From NCBI RefSeq assembly GCF_015533855.1, contig NZ_AP024154.1, forward strand, positions 1,429,001 through 1,493,000: DNA of 64,000 bases, given 5' to 3'. Positions within the stretch are counted from its first letter, which is position 1, and every line of letters begins with the position of its first letter. Source of the DNA: Echinicola sp. 20G. Its GTDB lineage: Bacteria > Bacteroidota > Bacteroidia > Cytophagales > Cyclobacteriaceae. Of the stretch, positions 26,613-35,102 are shown in pieces. A program made the translations under genes and the position numbers. The notes below the pieces were generated by a model that saw only the letters and a list, made by a program, of their open reading frames with translations, ran no database searches and had not been told where the DNA came from.

Positions 26613-28175
26613 ATGAAAAAACTGCTTTTATCAGGTTTGCTTTTGGCTTCAGCATGGACTGCCATGGCTCAGGAAACTGCCAAGGGAACGGTTTATGAAG
26701 ACCTGAACGGTAATGGAAAAAAAGAAGGCCGCGAAAAGGGCATTGCCCAAGTGGCGGTCTCCAATGGAGTGGAAGTCACCTTGACTGATGAAAAGGGTCG
26801 TTATGAGTTACCTGTGACAGATGATCAGATCATTTTTGTGATCAAGCCTTCTGGTTATCAGGTGCCTGTGAATGATAAAAACTTGCCCCAGTATTTTTAC
26901 ATTCATAAGCCCGAAGGTTCTCCAGAGACAGAATTTGCTGGCGTAGCCCCGACTGGCAAGCTGCCCAAGAAGGTTGATTTTGGATTGATCCCATTAACCG
27001 ACAAGTCCAACTTCACTGCTTTGATCTTTGGGGATCCTCAGCCTTACACCATTGAGGAAGTCAATCACTTTGATAATGGGGTGGTTTCAGAAGTGACTGG
27101 AATTGAAGGAATTGATTTTGGCCTTTCCTTGGGTGATTTGGTGGGAAATGATCTCAGCCTTTTCAAGCCTTATATTGATGCCACAGCTAAAGTAGGTGTT
27201 CCTTGGTACAATGTATTAGGTAACCATGACCTTAACTTTGATGTGAAAGAAGACCATTTGGCTGATGAAACCTTTGAGGCACATTTTGGCCCTGCCAATT
27301 ATGCCTTTAACCATGGAAAGGTTCACTTTATCGTATTGGATGATATCCTCTATCCAGATCCTAGGGACGGCAAGAGCTATTGGGGTGGATTTAGAGACGA
27401 TCAGTTGACATTTGTTAAAAATGATTTGAAGCATGTGCCCAATGATCACCTGATTGTACTGGCTTTTCACATTCCACTGAGTGAACCAGATGGGGACCCG
27501 TTTGTAGATGAAGATAGGGAGCAGCTGTTTGAGTTGTTAAGTGACTTCCCATACACATTATCCTTATCTGCGCACACTCATTTGCAGAAGCAGGACTTTT
27601 TCTTTGAAAAAGATGGTTGGAACCAAAAGCATCCCCACCACCACTATAATGTGGGAACCACTTCTGGTGATTGGTATTCCGGTACGTTGAATAAGAAAGG
27701 GATTCCCAAGTCAACCATGAGAGATGGAACACCAAAAGGCTATGCTTTTATTGATTTTACAGGAAATCAATATGAAATCCGCTACAAAGTGGTGGATCAA
27801 GCTGATGATTACCAAATGGAGATTTTTGCACCGAAGGTGCTGGAAAAAGATAAAAGAACTTCAGCGGGTATTTTTGTGAACTTTTTCATGGGAACTTCTG
27901 AGGATCAAGTAATGTACAGAATCGACAATGGCCCTTGGAAGAAAATGACTTACCTGGAAGAATACGATCCAAGCTATATGTTGGATGTTTATCAGTGGGA
28001 CACCACAGAGCAGCTTTTGGATGGCAGGAGACCCTCCAACCCAGTGAAGAGCACCCACCTTTGGAGAGCAGGAATCAATGCCAAAGAGGAAAAGGGCGTC
28101 CATACCATTGAAGTTGAAGCTACGGATATGTTTGGCAAGAAACATTATGGTAAAAAGACCTACCATATAAAATAA
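26613..28175 (+). CDS. Exported calcineurin-like phosphoesterase (MetallophosN/C type)
   Basis: A 520-residue exported enzyme; the signal peptide ends at AMAQ (residue 20). An N-terminal beta-sandwich domain (about 22-115, GTVYEDLNGNGKKEGREKG) precedes the catalytic metallophosphatase domain with GDPQ, GDLVGND, GNHDLN, FHIPL and SAHTH, the full set of two-metal ligands. A C-terminal MetallophosC-like domain follows. It cleaves a phosphate ester or diester in the periplasm; the substrate is unknown. The open frame extends to 26574, but the ATG at 26613 gives the signal peptide. A strong terminator follows. Confidence 0.9.
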   Translation: MKKLLLSGLLLASAWTAMAQETAKGTVYEDLNGNGKKEGREKGIAQVAVSNGVEVTLTDEKGRYELPVTDDQIIFVIKPSGYQVPVNDKNLPQYFYIHKPEGSPETEFAGVAPTGKLPKKVDFGLIPLTDKSNFTALIFGDPQPYTIEEVNHFDNGVVSEVTGIEGIDFGLSLGDLVGNDLSLFKPYIDATAKVGVPWYNVLGNHDLNFDVKEDHLADETFEAHFGPANYAFNHGKVHFIVLDDILYPDPRDGKSYWGGFRDDQLTFVKNDLKHVPNDHLIVLAFHIPLSEPDGDPFVDEDREQLFELLSDFPYTLSLSAHTHLQKQDFFFEKDGWNQKHPHHHYNVGTTSGDWYSGTLNKKGIPKSTMRDGTPKGYAFIDFTGNQYEIRYKVVDQADDYQMEIFAPKVLEKDKRTSAGIFVNFFMGTSEDQVMYRIDNGPWKKMTYLEEYDPSYMLDVYQWDTTEQLLDGRRPSNPVKSTHLWRAGINAKEEKGVHTIEVEATDMFGKKHYGKKTYHIK

Positions 28176-28194
28176 TTTTTTTGATTTAGTTTGT

Positions 28195-28228
28195 AGCCGG
28201 GAAGCCTATTGGCTTTCCGGCTTTTTTT
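28195..28228 (+). terminator. Rho-independent terminator of the phosphoesterase gene
   Basis: AGCCGGGAAGCC (28195-28206), loop TATT, GGCTTTCCGGCT (28211-28222), one G-T wobble, then a T-run from 28222 to 28228. Confidence 0.9.
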
Positions 28229-28318
28229 ATTTAATATGCTTATTGATTGAAAATTTCGCTAAACCGTTTTATCTTTTCAGAAAAAAACATCTAGCCCCCA
28301 GAGATAACCTATAAATTT

Positions 28319-28885
28319 ATGGATAGAAGATTAGCCTTGAAACAAATGGCTCTTTTGACGGGAGGATTGGCGCTGATTCCAGGATGTGATTTCAGCGAGG
28401 AAAAAATCCTGGCCGCCTATGATGAGCTTCAGATTACAGAAGGACAGCAAGAGATGCTGAAACTTTTGGTAGATACCATCATTCCTAAAACGGACTTGAA
28501 AGGAGCTGCAGAGCTGGGGGTACATGATTTTGTGCTGGTGATGGCCAATGACTGCCTTGGTGAAGCAGATCAGACCAAATTTGTCAATGGACTGAAAGGT
28601 TTTGACGAGTATGTCAAAGCTAGTTTTGGTAAAAGGTTCACTCAAATGGATAAACCAAAAGGGGAAGAAACCCTTTTGGCCATTATGGGCAAGGAAGCTG
28701 GCGAGGATAAGGACTTGGAGCAGTACCAATACTTTTTGAATACCACCAAGCGGTATACCCTGCAAGGTTATATGGCCTCTGAATATGTAATGACCGAGTT
28801 GATGCCTTATCAGCTTGTGCCGGGCCCAAATTTTAAGGGCAGCAAAAAAATAGTACCAGGAGAAAAAGTGAACATCAATGGCTAA
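28319..28885 (+). CDS. GMC dehydrogenase small subunit (gluconate 2-dehydrogenase subunit 3 family)
   Basis: A 188-residue protein of the gluconate 2-dehydrogenase subunit 3 family, which partners a GMC flavoprotein in periplasmic sugar dehydrogenases. The N-terminus DRRLALKQ followed by a hydrophobic stretch is a twin-arginine (Tat) signal, and LIPGC supplies a lipobox cysteine (Cys23), so the folded complex may be exported and lipid-anchored. The family's core is seen as LVDTIIPKTDLKGAAELGV and the MTELMPYQLVPGPNF end. Its stop overlaps the next start by 8 bases, so the two are translationally coupled. Confidence 0.88.
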   Translation: MDRRLALKQMALLTGGLALIPGCDFSEEKILAAYDELQITEGQQEMLKLLVDTIIPKTDLKGAAELGVHDFVLVMANDCLGEADQTKFVNGLKGFDEYVKASFGKRFTQMDKPKGEETLLAIMGKEAGEDKDLEQYQYFLNTTKRYTLQGYMASEYVMTELMPYQLVPGPNFKGSKKIVPGEKVNING

Positions 28886-30578
28886 TCTGAATATTAATAG
28901 CGTAAAGGAAAAAACATATGGAGCCATTGTGATCGGCTCTGGGATGAGTGGTGGATTTGCGGCGAAAGAATTATGTGACAAAGGAGTAAAAACCTTGGTA
29001 CTGGAAAGAGGAAGAAAGGTAGAGCACAACAAGGATTACCCCACTACCAATATGATGCCTTGGGAATTTAAGCATCGCGGTCAGATTCCTGAGGATGTTG
29101 TCAGAGAGAATCCGGCTATAAGTAGGTGTTATGCTTATCGGGAAGATGCAGCCCACTTTTTTGTGAAAGACACAGATCATCCCTATATCCAAGAAAAACC
29201 ATTTGATTGGATTCGAGGGTACCAAACAGGTGGGAAATCATTGCTTTGGGCCAGACAGGTGCAGCGTTGGAGTGATTTTGACTTTGAAGGGCCTGCCAGA
29301 GATGGCTTTGCGGTGGACTGGCCGATCAGGTACAAAGAGCTGGAACCATGGTACAGTTATGTGGAGAAGTTTGTAGGGGTATCAGGATTTTATGACGGGA
29401 TTGATAATTTACCCGACGGGGAGTTTCTGCCTGGAATTGAGCTGACGGCGGCCGAAGAATATTTTAAGCAACAAATGGCAGAGAAATATCCCGGTAGGCA
29501 TGTGATTAGCGGGCGTTGTGCCCACATTACGGGTAATGCAGAATACTATGCCAAGCAAGGGCGAGGTATTTGCCAGCACCGGACATTATGCCAGAGAGGA
29601 TGTCCTTTTGGGGGCTATTTTAGCAGTAACTCTGCTACTTTGCCTTGGGCAGCCAGGACGGGAAATTTGACCATGCAGAATGATGCGGTGGTTCATTCCA
29701 TTATCTATGATGAGGAAAAGGAAAAAGCAACGGGTGTTAGGGTCATTGATGCCAATACCAAAGAAATGACGGAATACTATGCGCCGATCATTTTTGTAAA
29801 CGCCAGTGCTTTGAATACTAACATGATCTTGCTCAACTCTACCTCCAAAAGGTTTCCTAATGGATTGGGCAATGACAATGGCTTAATGGGTAAATACGTG
29901 GCCTTTCATAATTACCGGGGAGGAATTTCGGCAGAATATGATGGGCTTAAAGAGTTTACCACAGAAGGAAAAAGGCCAACCAGTGGTTATATGCCTCGAT
30001 TTAGAAATGTGTACAAACAGGAAACCAGCTTCCTAAGAGGGTATGCGGCCGGCTTGTATGGAAGCAGAAGCAAAGAAGTTAATTATGATGGCATAGGCAG
30101 TGATTTGGTAAATAATGTGATGAATCCATCTTATGGTCCCTGGAAAGTCGGTTCGCACATGATGGGCGAAACGATTCCCAAGGAAAGCAATTATGTGGCT
30201 TTGGATTCGGATCAAAAAGACGATTGGGGAATGCCTTTGATCAAGATCAATGTAGATTACGATCAAAATGATGAGGATATGCTTAAAGATTACCAAGAGC
30301 AGATGGCAGAAATGTTTGATGCGGCTGGCTTTACCAATATCCGCACTTGGGATGATGGAAGAAGACCTGGACTTGACATCCATGAAATGGGTGGGGTGCG
30401 CATGGGCCATGACCCAAAAACCTCTTTGGTGAACAAACACAATCAGTTACACGCATGCCAAAATGTGTATGTGACCGATGGAGCCTGCATGACATCAACC
30501 AGTACGCAAAACCCTTCATTGACTTATATGGTTTTTGCAGCAAGGGCGGTAGATCATGCGATGAAAAACCAAGGTTGA
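28878..30578 (+). CDS. GMC-family FAD-dependent sugar dehydrogenase, large subunit
   Basis: A 566-residue flavoprotein. The FAD-binding site is AIVIGSGMSGGFAAKEL (about 16-32), and the C-terminal catalytic blocks HEMGGVRMGHDP and NPSLTYMVFAARAVDHAM are present. It also has a cysteine cluster (ICQHRTLCQRGCPFG), seen in gluconate-dehydrogenase-like members. Relatives oxidise sugars, including the C3 hydroxyl of glycosides, and pass electrons to a cytochrome or quinone. It lacks its own signal peptide and probably crosses the membrane with the Tat-signalled small subunit. A terminator follows. Confidence 0.93.
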   Translation: MANLNINSVKEKTYGAIVIGSGMSGGFAAKELCDKGVKTLVLERGRKVEHNKDYPTTNMMPWEFKHRGQIPEDVVRENPAISRCYAYREDAAHFFVKDTDHPYIQEKPFDWIRGYQTGGKSLLWARQVQRWSDFDFEGPARDGFAVDWPIRYKELEPWYSYVEKFVGVSGFYDGIDNLPDGEFLPGIELTAAEEYFKQQMAEKYPGRHVISGRCAHITGNAEYYAKQGRGICQHRTLCQRGCPFGGYFSSNSATLPWAARTGNLTMQNDAVVHSIIYDEEKEKATGVRVIDANTKEMTEYYAPIIFVNASALNTNMILLNSTSKRFPNGLGNDNGLMGKYVAFHNYRGGISAEYDGLKEFTTEGKRPTSGYMPRFRNVYKQETSFLRGYAAGLYGSRSKEVNYDGIGSDLVNNVMNPSYGPWKVGSHMMGETIPKESNYVALDSDQKDDWGMPLIKINVDYDQNDEDMLKDYQEQMAEMFDAAGFTNIRTWDDGRRPGLDIHEMGGVRMGHDPKTSLVNKHNQLHACQNVYVTDGACMTSTSTQNPSLTYMVFAARAVDHAMKNQG

Positions 30579-30610
30579 GAAAAGAGAGAGAGAGAAATGT
30601 CAATAAAGCA

Positions 30611-30640
30611 ATGCTACTTCCTAATGGAGGTAGCATTTTT
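30611..30640 (+). terminator. Rho-independent terminator of the GMC operon
   Basis: ATGCTACTTCC (30611-30621), loop TAAT, GGAGGTAGCAT (30626-30636), then T-run to 30640; one wobble pair. It lies 33 bases past the stop. Confidence 0.88.
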
Positions 30641-30806
30641 CGTTTATATTGATTTGGAAATAAGCGCAACCTGAAAGGTTTTCTTGGGGCTTAGCGTAAG
30701 GTTGAGGGTTTATTAAATATTGTTAATCAGTGTGTTAAAGAAATTTAAATCAAGATTTTACTGGTGATTATGCCCTAGCTTGCGCTTAGGTTTTTAATTC
30801 ATCAGC

Positions 30807-31481
30807 ATGATCAAAATATTTACTTTAATACTATTTTTTGTTTCCCTTACATCTTCAATCTATGCCCAAGATGATGAGCTTTTGGTCAAGGGTAAGGTCG
30901 TGGATGCCCAATCGGGGAAGCCTATCCCTGTGGTGAGGATCAGCAGTTCTATTGAAAGGGTTTCTACCAATGATATGGGTGAGTTTGAGATCAAGACAAA
31001 GGAGGGAGACCAGTTGATTTTTGTGCATTTGACTTATTTACCTAAAACCATTCAAATAGATGGAAATAGTACTGAGAGTTTGTTGGTCCGGATGGGGGAA
31101 AGAATGTTGGAGCTTCAAGAGTTTGAAGTAAGTGAGATGCCGAGTGAGCAGGTCTTCAAGGAAGCGATCATGAATGCGAATCCCGCTCATGCATATGAAC
31201 AGAATATCATGAAGAATAATCTTAATACCATCATGATAATGAAGGATTTAAGCTATTTCCATGACTTTAGCAGTTACAATACTTTGTTGAAGAATGTCAA
31301 TACGAATGGAGGCGTCACTTTCTTTTCTACCAATCCCTCCCTTGGGTTGATTGGGGCGTTAAAGAAGGTCATTAACGGTAAGCCGCGTGTGAAGTATTTA
31401 GGAGAAGAGTCTGCAGGTGATGCAACAACCAGACCCTTGTGGAAGAACCCTCTTGAGGTCGATTCGTTAAAAATAGAGTAG
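30807..31481 (+). CDS. Carboxypeptidase-like regulatory domain protein
   Basis: A 224-residue exported protein with a signal peptide (cleavage near IYAQ, residue 21). Residues about 25-105 form a carboxypeptidase D regulatory-like beta-sandwich (VKGKVVDAQSGKPIPVVRIS), the same domain that opens SusC proteins. The remaining 120 residues match the tail commonly found with it in Bacteroidota envelope proteins and have no known activity. It stands alone, with a hairpin directly after it. Confidence 0.8.
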   Translation: MIKIFTLILFFVSLTSSIYAQDDELLVKGKVVDAQSGKPIPVVRISSSIERVSTNDMGEFEIKTKEGDQLIFVHLTYLPKTIQIDGNSTESLLVRMGERMLELQEFEVSEMPSEQVFKEAIMNANPAHAYEQNIMKNNLNTIMIMKDLSYFHDFSSYNTLLKNVNTNGGVTFFSTNPSLGLIGALKKVINGKPRVKYLGEESAGDATTRPLWKNPLEVDSLKIE

Positions 31482-31487
31482 TATTCA

Positions 31488-31523
31488 CGCTAAAATTTCA
31501 TTTTAAGCAAAATTTTAGTGTTT
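31488..31523 (+). terminator. AT-rich hairpin after gene ending at 31481
   Basis: CTAAAATTT (31490-31498) pairs with AAATTTTAG (31510-31518) around an 11-base loop. GC content is low, so it is a moderate terminator candidate. Confidence 0.5.
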
Positions 31524-31630
31524 GCTCTTCGTTAATATGTCGTGTTTAATGGGTAAAATGCTGTTTGTCAGCATTTAATGGAATGTGAAGAAAGATCTTT
31601 AAGTTTTAACATCCACAAATTATTTGAATT

Positions 31631-31924
31631 ATGAAAGATCCCGCCTATGAACTTTCCAGTATCATTGTAACCATTTTACAGGTTGCGTCAGCGATGTTTG
31701 GCGGTCTGTTTCTTTGGTTGAGCATCATGGCGTTCAATGGTCAGGAAATGATGAATTCTTTCTTGAAAATGGCCGATGACCCCCATTATGTCAGTGCTGA
31801 AGAAGCCTTTGTAGCTGGTTTGGTATTACTGGGGATGTTTATCCTGTGTATTGCTGCCTTCTTTATTTTGCGGTATCTGAAAAGAGTAGTGAAGAAAGAG
31901 ACCAATCAACTGGGCTTGCAATAG
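31631..31924 (+). CDS. Small two-span membrane protein
   Basis: A 97-residue protein with two hydrophobic helices (about 9-33 and 62-84) and a basic C-terminus (KRVVKKE). No family is recognised. An inverted-repeat element begins 11 bases after its stop, between this gene and the convergent FKBP gene. Confidence 0.65.
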   Translation: MKDPAYELSSIIVTILQVASAMFGGLFLWLSIMAFNGQEMMNSFLKMADDPHYVSAEEAFVAGLVLLGMFILCIAAFFILRYLKRVVKKETNQLGLQ

Positions 31925-31934
31925 ACAAAAAATA

Positions 31935-32081
31935 AGCTGTCTCAAAATTTAAAATCCGCCATCACAAATTAAGTGATCTTTATGCGCTCTCACTGAACGT
32001 ATGATAAGATTCTTCTCCTTCATGCCTGTATGACAAACGAAGCAAGGCGGAGAAGTAATGACGAGGACTTTTGAGACAGCC
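31935..32081. mobile_element. Miniature inverted-repeat element (MITE-like), 147 bases
   Basis: The ends AGCTGTCTCAAAA (31935-31947) and TTTTGAGACAGCC (32069-32081) are inverted copies with one difference at the tip. Internally TCCGCC and GGCGGA continue the pairing. A TA dinucleotide flanks each end, which could be a target duplication. No coding capacity. Ends of the type GGCTGTCTCAAAA are familiar from insertion sequences in Bacteroidota. It may also serve as a two-way terminator between the convergent genes. Confidence 0.55.
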
Positions 32082-32090
32082 TATAGTTTC

Positions 32091-32606
32091 TTAATGATGG
32101 TGATGTCCACCTGGTCCATGAACATGGCCATGGTCTATTTCTTCTTGTTCAGCCTCTCGGATATCAACTATTTCACCTTTAAAGTAGAGGTCGTATCCCG
32201 CTAAAGGAGAATTGAAATCCATATGGACACCTTTGTAATCCACCTTAAGGATTTCCCCCCTAAGTTGGTTGCCCTCGTCATCCTGCATGGGGATCACCCG
32301 ACCTACTTTTAGCATGTCTTTGTTCTTCTTGCCATCTTCCTTGAAATTGGATTTAGGGATAATGGTTACCTTACTTTCGTCATAGTCGCCATAGGCATTT
32401 TCATAATCAATAAATACCTCAAAGGTGTCTCCTACGCTCTTGCCTGCTATGGCTTCCTCCAATGCTGGAAGGGTGTTTCCTGCTCCAAATAGAAATGGAA
32501 AAGCTTGCTCTTTGCTTACTTTTTCCTTGAATTCTTTGCCATTTTCTCCATCATCAATGTGCAGCTCATAAGCTACACTGACTACTTTATTTTTTTCTGC
32601 TATCAT
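32091..32606 (-). CDS. SlyD-like FKBP-type peptidyl-prolyl isomerase
   Basis: A 171-residue cytoplasmic isomerase and chaperone. The FKBP part is split by an insert-in-flap domain as in SlyD, with FLFGAGNTLPALEEAIAGK and YENAYGDYDESKV as the recognisable segments. The C-terminus ends in a histidine-rich tail (HGHVHGPGGHHHH), which in SlyD binds nickel and zinc. A longer frame begins at 32630, but the ATG at 32606 fits the family N-terminus (MIAEKNKVVSVAYEL). Confidence 0.93.
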   Translation of the reverse strand: MIAEKNKVVSVAYELHIDDGENGKEFKEKVSKEQAFPFLFGAGNTLPALEEAIAGKSVGDTFEVFIDYENAYGDYDESKVTIIPKSNFKEDGKKNKDMLKVGRVIPMQDDEGNQLRGEILKVDYKGVHMDFNSPLAGYDLYFKGEIVDIREAEQEEIDHGHVHGPGGHHHH

Positions 32607-32738
32607 GATTTTTAAAGGTATATAGCCCAAAAAGGGTGAAATGCCCTTTCAGGTTCCCAAAAGTAAAAAATTATTTCCAGTGAAGGTTGAGTACAGAAAA
32701 GCTTTGTTAAATTCAGGTAAAAATCAACCTGTTACAGC

Positions 32739-33491
32739 ATGGAAATATTTTTGCAGAGTGAAACCTGGATTGCCCTATTGACATTGACATTTTTGGAAAT
32801 TGTCCTAGGTGTAGATAATATCATTTTTATTTCCATTGTCTCCAATAAGCTCCCTGAAAATCAACAGCCAAAAGCCAGAAATTTAGGCTTACTCTTGGCC
32901 ATGTTTTTTAGGGTAGGGCTGCTTTTGGGGATTTCCTATATTATCCAGTTTACAGAGCCATTGTTTACTGTTTTTAATCATGGTTTTAGCGGCCGAGACC
33001 TGATATTGGCTGGTGGAGGACTGTTTTTGCTGTTCAAGTCCACCATGGAAATCCACCATAAGATGGAAGGGGAAGTAGAAGAAGTAAAAGCCAAATCTGG
33101 AGCTTCTTTTGGAAGTGTGTTGGTTCAGATTATTCTTTTGGACATGATATTCTCCTTTGACAGTATTTTGACGGCTGTGGGTTTGGTGGACCATGTGATC
33201 ATCATGATCATTGCGGTGGTTATTTCTTTAATGATCATGATGGCTTTTGCAGGTAAGATTAGCCGATTTATCAATGAACACCCAACCTTGCAGGTTTTGG
33301 CATTGAGCTTTTTGATTCTTATTGGGGTAATGCTTTTGGTGGAAGGTTTCCATGTAGAAGTGCCCAAAGGCTATATTTATTTTGCAGTATTTTTCTCTTT
33401 GGCCGTGGAGCTTGTCAATATGAGGATGCGGAAGAAAACGGCCAAGAAACCAGTGGAGCTCAAACCTAGGATGAAAGAGTCAAAGGAGTAA
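32739..33491 (+). CDS. TerC-family integral membrane protein
   Basis: A 250-residue protein with about seven transmembrane helices. The family signature is clear: LEIVLGVDNIIFISI in the first helix and LDMIFSFDSILTAVGL in the middle, each with an acidic residue inside the membrane, thought to bind metal. TerC/Alx proteins are linked to manganese export and to metal loading of exported proteins. Short basic C-terminal tail. Monocistronic by position. Confidence 0.93.
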   Translation: MEIFLQSETWIALLTLTFLEIVLGVDNIIFISIVSNKLPENQQPKARNLGLLLAMFFRVGLLLGISYIIQFTEPLFTVFNHGFSGRDLILAGGGLFLLFKSTMEIHHKMEGEVEEVKAKSGASFGSVLVQIILLDMIFSFDSILTAVGLVDHVIIMIIAVVISLMIMMAFAGKISRFINEHPTLQVLALSFLILIGVMLLVEGFHVEVPKGYIYFAVFFSLAVELVNMRMRKKTAKKPVELKPRMKESKE

Positions 33492-33751
33492 GGTGAATGA
33501 ATAAAAGTCCGTAATGTTATAAGTAAAAAACAGTGTATGATTTTTAAGGTTTCTTGATCTTTAATTCAAGAGTATTGGCTATATGCCCAACTGCATAAAT
33601 GCTTTGCATTGATGAAAAGAACCAAATCCCTATAACACAAACTAAGTCTTGGAGCCTTCTGCAAAGGCTGGCAAAAGAGTTCGGTTTAATATTTCTTCTT
33701 AAAAAGAATTAGAAAAGGCCTATACATCCATGTGTTTGAATGAGTGTAGCT

Positions 33752-34513
33752 TTAATCCTCTGTTTCTTCTAATTTTTCAAGGTATGCTTTTCGATAGCTA
33801 GACCAGATTTCGTAGATGGGATCTCCTTTAGAGCTCAAACCACTATGATGCCATGCGCCGTCTTTTACTTCATAGTCAAAGCCGAGGGAAGCCCCTACTC
33901 TACTATCGTCCCTACTGAAAAAGGTGATGTATTCGGTGTACTTGCCATTTTGGGCAGTATAATTGCCTCCTCCAGTACCACTGAACTCCTTGGTTTCGGA
34001 GTTGAAGGCAATCCATTGGAATCTTCCACCGCCTAGGATTTTTACGGTTCTTCTGGCTCCGGGTGTCATTGTGCTGATTTCGTCTCCTCTTTTTCTACCA
34101 GTAATTACCCAAGTGCCATTGAGGTCATCGTCGCGGTCAGAGACCTTTTCCCAAATTTCAATGACATTTTCTCCCTTCTTCATATAGGAAAGGATGAGCT
34201 TTTCATCTAAAAAGTCTAAGTTGTACTGTGTAGAGGCACCGATTTTATTGGGATTGCTGGTATAGAAATCAAAAGTTTCGGTATAGCTGGTAGAGTCTTC
34301 CAAAGTGTAAAGTCCTCCTCCTGCACCTAAAAAGTGGTTGGTATCCATTTCCTTATTCCCGAAAGCAAAATAGCCATCTTGATAAATTTTGATGCATTCT
34401 TGATCCTTTACGGGAATACCATTGAGGTGGGTAAGTTTCCAGGCTCCTTCTAGTTCTTGAGCGAAAACACCGATGCTAAAAATCAACAGGGGCAATAAGA
34501 TTATCTTTTTCAT
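33752..34513 (-). CDS. Secreted protein with two tandem lipocalin-like repeats
   Basis: A 253-residue exported protein with a signal peptide ending at VFAQ (residue 18). Two halves are clearly related: each begins L-x-G-x-W (LEGAWKLT near 21, LNGTWVIT near 131), has a GxGGGxYT motif (GAGGGLYT, GTGGGNYT), a YTET/YTEY block, a V/IGAS block and ends IYEIW or VIEIWEK. This is an internal duplication of a small barrel of the membrane-or-secreted-protein type widespread in Bacteroidota. Function unknown. Confidence 0.75.
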   Translation of the reverse strand: MKKIILLPLLIFSIGVFAQELEGAWKLTHLNGIPVKDQECIKIYQDGYFAFGNKEMDTNHFLGAGGGLYTLEDSTSYTETFDFYTSNPNKIGASTQYNLDFLDEKLILSYMKKGENVIEIWEKVSDRDDDLNGTWVITGRKRGDEISTMTPGARRTVKILGGGRFQWIAFNSETKEFSGTGGGNYTAQNGKYTEYITFFSRDDSRVGASLGFDYEVKDGAWHHSGLSSKGDPIYEIWSSYRKAYLEKLEETED

Positions 34514-34567
34514 GGCATTTTTTCTTTATTCTTCTCCTAATTTACAAAAATCAACACGTACCATTTT

Positions 34568-34575
34568 TATCTTTG
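34568..34575 (+). promoter_or_regulatory. -7 promoter element upstream of the Rieske gene
   Basis: TATCTTTG, an exact TAnnTTTG match, 64 bases before the ATG at 34640. It would give a leader of about 60 bases. Confidence 0.45.
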
Positions 34576-34639
34576 AAGAACTTTGGTACTTTTTACATCA
34601 ATGGTGTAATCGAAATGCCAAAATCATAAAATTAGGTTT

Positions 34640-34963
34640 ATGGGGAAATTCACATTAGGAAGTACCAAGGAGGAAGTATTTGAAATGCTGCCAGAGGGAA
34701 ATATAAAAGTAACCCAGCTGGGGGCCAAGAAGCTTTGTGTGGTGCGTAAAGGTGAGGAGGTTTATGCTTTTGAGCAACTTTGTCCTCATCGGGGAGCACC
34801 GCTAAAGGACGGCCATATCAATGGTTATGGTGAGGTGATCTGTGTGCTCCATTCCTATCGTTTTGATATGAAAACCGGCCAACTCAAATCCGGAGGGAGT
34901 TGCGGGGATCTAGAGGTTTACCAGACCCATTTGACGGATAGTGGACTGGAGATTATGGTTTGA
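34640..34963 (+). CDS. Rieske-type [2Fe-2S] ferredoxin-like protein
   Basis: A 107-residue soluble protein consisting of a single Rieske domain. Both ligand pairs are present: CPHRGAP and CVLHSYRFD, 19 residues apart. Stand-alone Rieske proteins of this size act as electron carriers for oxygenases or nitrite reductase-like enzymes, but no such enzyme is nearby, so its partner is unknown. Confidence 0.88.
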   Translation: MGKFTLGSTKEEVFEMLPEGNIKVTQLGAKKLCVVRKGEEVYAFEQLCPHRGAPLKDGHINGYGEVICVLHSYRFDMKTGQLKSGGSCGDLEVYQTHLTDSGLEIMV

Positions 34964-35102
34964 GTGAGAGATTTAATATAAAAGTAAGTCCACAGATAAA
35001 AACATAGATGCTTACTATCAAGGCTGGTCAACACAGGTTGGATCAGTGTTTTTTTGTGTAAATAAAAGATGTGAAATTAAAATTGAGGTAAAAGTTTTTT
35101 GG

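Noticed and set aside
33653..33669. 6-bp hairpin AGCCTT/AAGGCT between convergent genes
   Set aside because: Stem too short and no T-tract on either side to call a terminator.
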